Source of the DNA: an uncultured Oscillospiraceae bacterium
GTDB taxonomy: Bacteria > Bacillota > Clostridia > Oscillospirales > Oscillospiraceae
Direction of reading: 5' to 3'
Length of the DNA: 64,000 nucleotides
Assembly (NCBI GenBank): GCA_934630495.1
Contig: CAKTVW010000003.1
Span: 1-64,000 of the forward strand
Both the position numbers and the translations under genes were made by a program. How positions within the stretch are numbered: the stretch's first letter is position 1; every line of letters starts with the position of its first letter. A model generated the notes under the pieces. It was not told where the DNA came from, ran no database searches, and saw only the letters and a list, made by a program, of their open reading frames with translations. Shown here in pieces: positions 60,855-64,000 of this stretch.

Positions 60855-62567
60855 TCAGGCCTGCGTCGGCTTATAGCTGTCCTTCAGGCTGACGGAACGG
60901 TTGAAAACGAGGTGCTCCGCCGTGCAGTCGCGGTTATCCATACAGAAATAACCGACGCGCATGAACTGATACGACGGTGCGGTCTTAGCGGTACGGCGGG
61001 GGCCGACGGCGTCAAACCGTTTGGCGTCCTCCACCAAGGCGGCTTCGACCTTGCAGCCGTTCAGAACGGTGAGAGATTCGGGGTTCATGCAGGAGAGGAA
61101 ATCCTTGTCCGGGCCGTCCGGCTGCGGGTCGGAGAACAGATTGTCATACAGACGGACCTCCGCGTCGACGCAGGTGGCTGCATCGACCCAGTGGATCGTA
61201 GCGCCCTTGACCTTGCGGCCGTCGGCAGGATTGCCGCCGCGGGAATCGGGATCGTATTCGGCGTAGATCTCGACGATCTGACCGTTTTCGTCCTTCCTGC
61301 AGCCGGTCGCGGTGACGAGGTAAGCGCCCTTCAGGCGTACTTCATTGCCGGGGTACATCCGCTTATATTTCGGGATCGGCGCTTCCAGAAAGTCCTCGGC
61401 CTCGATCCAAAGCTCGCGGCTGAAGGTGATGGTATGCGTACCCTGCTCGGGGTGTACGGGATTGTTTTCAACCTCAAAGGTTTCCGACTGACCGGCGGGA
61501 TAATTGGTGATGATGAGCTTAACGGGATGCAGCACCGCCATCGTGCGCTCGGCAGTCTCGTTCAGATCCTCGCGCAGACAGTGCTCAAGGAAGGCGTATT
61601 CGACGGTAGAGGCGGTCTTTGCCACGCCGATGCGCTCGCAGAAGCTTCGGATGGCATGGGCGGTGTAGCCGCGTCGGCGCAGGCCGCAGAGCGTCGGCAT
61701 ACGCGGATCGTCCCAGCCCGAAACGCGGCCCGTCTCCACCAGAAGACGGAGCTTCCGCTTGGACATGACGGTGTGATCGATGCCGAGACGGGCAAATTCG
61801 ATCTGGCGGGGCTTGTGGTAAGGAATGGAGACATTGCTCACGACCCAGTCGTAGAGCGGACGGTGCGCCTCAAATTCCAACGAGCAGAGGCTGTGCGTGA
61901 TGCCCTCGAGCGCGTCCTGAATGGGATGCGCGAAGTCGTACATGGGATAAATGCACCATTTGTCGCCCTGACGGTGGTGGTGGATATGACGGATCCGATA
62001 GATGACCGGGTCGCGCATGTTAAAGTTGCTGCTGGCAAGATCGATTTTGGCGCGGAGCGTGCGGGAGCCTTCCGGGAACTCGCCGTTCTTCATGCGCTCA
62101 AAGAGATCGAGATTTTCCTCTATGCTGCGGTCGCGGTAGGGGGAAACGGCGGGCTTTCCGATGTCGCCGCGATATTCGCGGAACTGATCGGCGTTCAGAT
62201 CGCAGACGTAGGCCAGACCCTTCTTGATCAGCTCGACGGCGTATTCGTAGTCCTTCTCAAAATAATCCGAGCCGTAGAAGAAACGGTCGCCCCAGTCAAA
62301 GCCCAGCCAGTGGATATCGTCCTGAATGGCCTCGACGTATTCGGCGTCCTCCTTGGCGGGATTCGTGTCGTCCATGCGGAGGTTGCAGATGCCGCCGAAC
62401 TTCTCCGCCGTGCCGAAATCGATGCACAGCGCCTTGCAGTGACCGATGTGCAGATAGCCGTTCGGTTCGGGCGGGAAACGGGTGTGGACCTGCAAGCCCT
62501 CAAACTGACCGCCTGCGGCGATGTCCTCCTGCACAAAGGCTTCGATAAAATTTTTGGATTCAGCCAT
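60855..62567 (-). CDS. glnS: Glutaminyl-tRNA synthetase
   Basis: Class I aminoacyl-tRNA synthetase charging tRNA-Gln with glutamine. The HIGH-type motif PPEPNGYLHIGHCKAL and the KMSKS-type VMSKRKLR are both present, with the two-barrel anticodon-binding part after about residue 340. At 570 aa it has bacterial GlnRS length. GGGAGGATAAAAAAG precedes the ATG at 62567. Many Bacillota lack this enzyme and make Gln-tRNA by amidation. A sigma-A promoter lies at 62601-62629. Confidence 0.96.
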   Translation of the reverse strand: MAESKNFIEAFVQEDIAAGGQFEGLQVHTRFPPEPNGYLHIGHCKALCIDFGTAEKFGGICNLRMDDTNPAKEDAEYVEAIQDDIHWLGFDWGDRFFYGSDYFEKDYEYAVELIKKGLAYVCDLNADQFREYRGDIGKPAVSPYRDRSIEENLDLFERMKNGEFPEGSRTLRAKIDLASSNFNMRDPVIYRIRHIHHHRQGDKWCIYPMYDFAHPIQDALEGITHSLCSLEFEAHRPLYDWVVSNVSIPYHKPRQIEFARLGIDHTVMSKRKLRLLVETGRVSGWDDPRMPTLCGLRRRGYTAHAIRSFCERIGVAKTASTVEYAFLEHCLREDLNETAERTMAVLHPVKLIITNYPAGQSETFEVENNPVHPEQGTHTITFSRELWIEAEDFLEAPIPKYKRMYPGNEVRLKGAYLVTATGCRKDENGQIVEIYAEYDPDSRGGNPADGRKVKGATIHWVDAATCVDAEVRLYDNLFSDPQPDGPDKDFLSCMNPESLTVLNGCKVEAALVEDAKRFDAVGPRRTAKTAPSYQFMRVGYFCMDNRDCTAEHLVFNRSVSLKDSYKPTQA

Positions 62568-62600
62568 CTTTTTTATCCTCCCGATAGAAAACTGGCTATT

Positions 62601-62629
62601 ATTATAGCTCATAATTCGAGATTTCGCAA
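62601..62629 (-). promoter_or_regulatory. Sigma-A promoter for glnS
   Basis: Minus strand TTGCGA (62629-62624), 17-base spacer, perfect TATAAT (62606-62601). Confidence 0.75.
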
Positions 62630-62710
62630 GGCGGAACGCAGGGAATTTGCCGAAAAACTTCCGCTCGGCGGAAAAATTTGAAAACAATCTGTGAAAAAAT
62701 GAAATTTCGG

Positions 62711-62739
62711 TTGTCAAGCGGACGAAATTATTATAGAAT
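62711..62739 (+). promoter_or_regulatory. Sigma-A promoter for pyrH-frr
   Basis: TTGTCA (62711-62716), 17-base spacer, TAGAAT (62734-62739), 42 bases before pyrH. Confidence 0.7.
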
Positions 62740-62781
62740 AACAGAAGCAGATAAAATTCTGAATAAAAGGAGTGGTTCCCC

Positions 62782-63504
62782 ATGAACGAGCCGAAGTATC
62801 GTCGGGTGCTTCTGAAGATCAGCGGCGAAGCGCTTGCGGGAGATGCCCACCGCGGACTGAATTTTGATGTGATCGGCAGTGTGTGCGATGTGATCAAGCA
62901 GTGCGTCGAGGCGGGCGTGCAGGTGGGCATTGTAGTCGGCGGCGGCAATTTCTGGCGCGGACTGAAGGACGGCGGCGACCGTATGGAGCGCACCCGTGCC
63001 GACCACATGGGTATGCTGGCGACGGTCATCAACTGCCTTGCGCTGGCCGACAGCTTGGAGCAGCGGGAGGTCCCCGTCCGTGTGCAGACGGCGATCGAGA
63101 TGAACCGTATTGCCGAGCCGTATATCCGCAGTAAGGCCATCCGCCATCTGGAAAAGGGCCGCGTGGTCATTTTCGGCTGCGGCACCGGAAACCCGTTTTT
63201 CTCCACGGACACGGGAGCGGTGCTCCGCGCCGCAGAGATCAACGCCGACGCGATCCTGCTGGCGAAAAACATCGACGGCGTCTATTCCGACGACCCGGCA
63301 ACGAACCCGGATGCCGTGAAGTTTGACGAGATCAGCTATCAGGAGGTGCTTGCCCGCCATCTGATGGTAATGGACAGCACGGCGACTTCTCTGTCGATGG
63401 ACAATCATATCCCCATTATACTCTTTGCCCTGAAGGACCCGCAGAATATCCTGCGCGTCGTGATGGGAGAAAAAATCGGAACAGTTGTTAAGGAGGAAAA
63501 ATAA
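62782..63504 (+). CDS. pyrH: UMP kinase
   Basis: Phosphorylates UMP to UDP with ATP; bacterial hexameric amino-acid-kinase fold. Motifs: [10 protein letters not shown] near the start, [10 protein letters not shown], and [14 protein letters not shown]. At 240 aa it is full length. It is read from its own promoter and followed by frr one base after its stop, the common pyrH-frr pair. rpsB and tsf, often upstream elsewhere, are not here. Confidence 0.96.
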   Translation: MNEPKYRRVLLKISGEALAGDAHRGLNFDVIGSVCDVIKQCVEAGVQVGIVVGGGNFWRGLKDGGDRMERTRADHMGMLATVINCLALADSLEQREVPVRVQTAIEMNRIAEPYIRSKAIRHLEKGRVVIFGCGTGNPFFSTDTGAVLRAAEINADAILLAKNIDGVYSDDPATNPDAVKFDEISYQEVLARHLMVMDSTATSLSMDNHIPIILFALKDPQNILRVVMGEKIGTVVKEEK

Positions 63505-63505
63505 A

Positions 63506-64000
63506 ATGTCAGTTGATTTCAAAGAATACACCCGGAAGATGGACAAGACCCTTGATATTTTGCAGGAGGACTTCGGCGCGATCCGCGCGGGCCGTGCCAA
63601 TGCCCGTGTGCTTGACCGCATCGTCGTGGAATACTACGGCGTAGATACGCCCGTCGGTCAGGTCGGCACCATTTCCTCGCCCGATGCCCGCACGCTGGTC
63701 ATTCAGCCGTGGGACGGCTCCCTGCTCAAGAAGATCGAAAAGGCGATCCAGACCTCCGAGCTGGGCATCAACCCGCAGAACGACGGCCGCGTGATCCGTC
63801 TGGTTTTCCCGCAGCTTACCGAGGAACGCCGTAAGGAGCTGGCCAAGCAGGTCCGCAAGTACGGCGAGGACGCCAAGGTCGCCGTCCGCAATATCCGCCG
63901 CGATGCCATGGACTATATCAAGAAGCTGAAGAAGGACTCGGAGATCACCGAGGACGACCAGAAGAAGGCGGAAAAGGATCTTCAGGAGCTGACCGACAAG
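63506..64000 (+). CDS. frr: Ribosome recycling factor, 3' end missing
   Basis: Releases ribosomes from mRNA after termination together with EF-G. The window ends inside the gene after 165 codons; the family has about 185, so only the last helix is lost. The protein starts MSVDFKEYTRKMDKTLDILQ, and the typical GRANARVLDRI stretch follows. AAGGAGG precedes the ATG. Confidence 0.95.
   Translation, partial: MSVDFKEYTRKMDKTLDILQEDFGAIRAGRANARVLDRIVVEYYGVDTPVGQVGTISSPDARTLVIQPWDGSLLKKIEKAIQTSELGINPQNDGRVIRLVFPQLTEERRKELAKQVRKYGEDAKVAVRNIRRDAMDYIKKLKKDSEITEDDQKKAEKDLQELTDK

Noticed and set aside
63506..64000. A broken ribosome recycling factor gene
   Set aside because: It only lacks its end because the window stops. 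The reading frame is intact to the last base.

Overview
The window comes from an endospore-forming, GC-rich member of the Bacillota. The class is most likely Clostridia, probably of the Oscillospiraceae type. The evidence is inference from gene content: spore genes (spoVAD-spoVAE, spmA-spmB, a spoIIQ-like M23 gene behind a textbook sigma-F promoter), an S-box (SAM-I) riboswitch on metK, Gram-positive surface proteins with SLH domains plus the CsaB-type pyruvyl transferase that normally prepares the SLH receptor polymer, strong AGGAGG ribosome binding sites, and many tightly overlapping genes. I see no phage, no complete insertion sequence and no CRISPR array.

Layout. 0.2-3.5 kb: der-plsY-gpsA-gtrA operon. 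4.1-8.0 kb: potABCD polyamine ABC transporter on the minus strand. 8.5-12.1 kb: a membrane protein with an E2-like acyltransferase domain, a 4-TM protein, and spoVAD-spoVAE. 12.2-14.6 kb: tRNA-Leu and the pseudouridine-catabolism pair psuK-psuG. 15.0-25.8 kb: two giant SLH surface proteins whose 3' parts are near-identical over about 1.38 kb. 26.2-33.1 kb: tRNA-Gly, a zinc-ribbon membrane protein, an O-antigen-ligase-like protein and a DUF4330 protein, diverging from a fused glycosyltransferase-CsaB gene; then thioredoxin and a DUF362 ferredoxin-like protein. 33.6-40.0 kb: a catalytic-domain-only aspartokinase, spmAB, an aminotransferase, riboswitch-controlled metK, a secreted protein and spoIIQ. 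40.0-46.4 kb: one compact operon encoding all seven steps from DAHP synthase to chorismate plus chorismate mutase, with aroE and aroK fused. 46.4-50.0 kb: MATE exporter and a YbhJ-like aconitase homologue. 50.6-59.1 kb: cytidylate-kinase-like protein, feoAB, a YfbR-like HD phosphohydrolase, a DUF2207 protein, an SLH/L,D-transpeptidase and an M18 aminopeptidase. 59.3-64.0 kb: a lipoprotein, a small membrane protein, glnS, pyrH and a truncated frr.

How parts fit together. Three SLH proteins (two giant ones and the L,D-transpeptidase) and a GT4-CsaB fusion lie in one window, so the cell probably displays proteins on a pyruvylated secondary wall polymer. The clearest unusual signals are: the GT4-CsaB fusion; the 1.38-kb identity block shared by the SLH genes; a seven-repeat RCC1 propeller on an SLH protein; a catalytic-only aspartokinase preceded by an orphan attenuator-like leader; a terminator-like hairpin between the aro promoter and the first aro gene; two genes (trx, feoA) whose Shine-Dalgarno lies inside a perfect inverted repeat; and a 165-bp MITE-like family, one copy of which sits inside another repeat whose uninterrupted version is also present.
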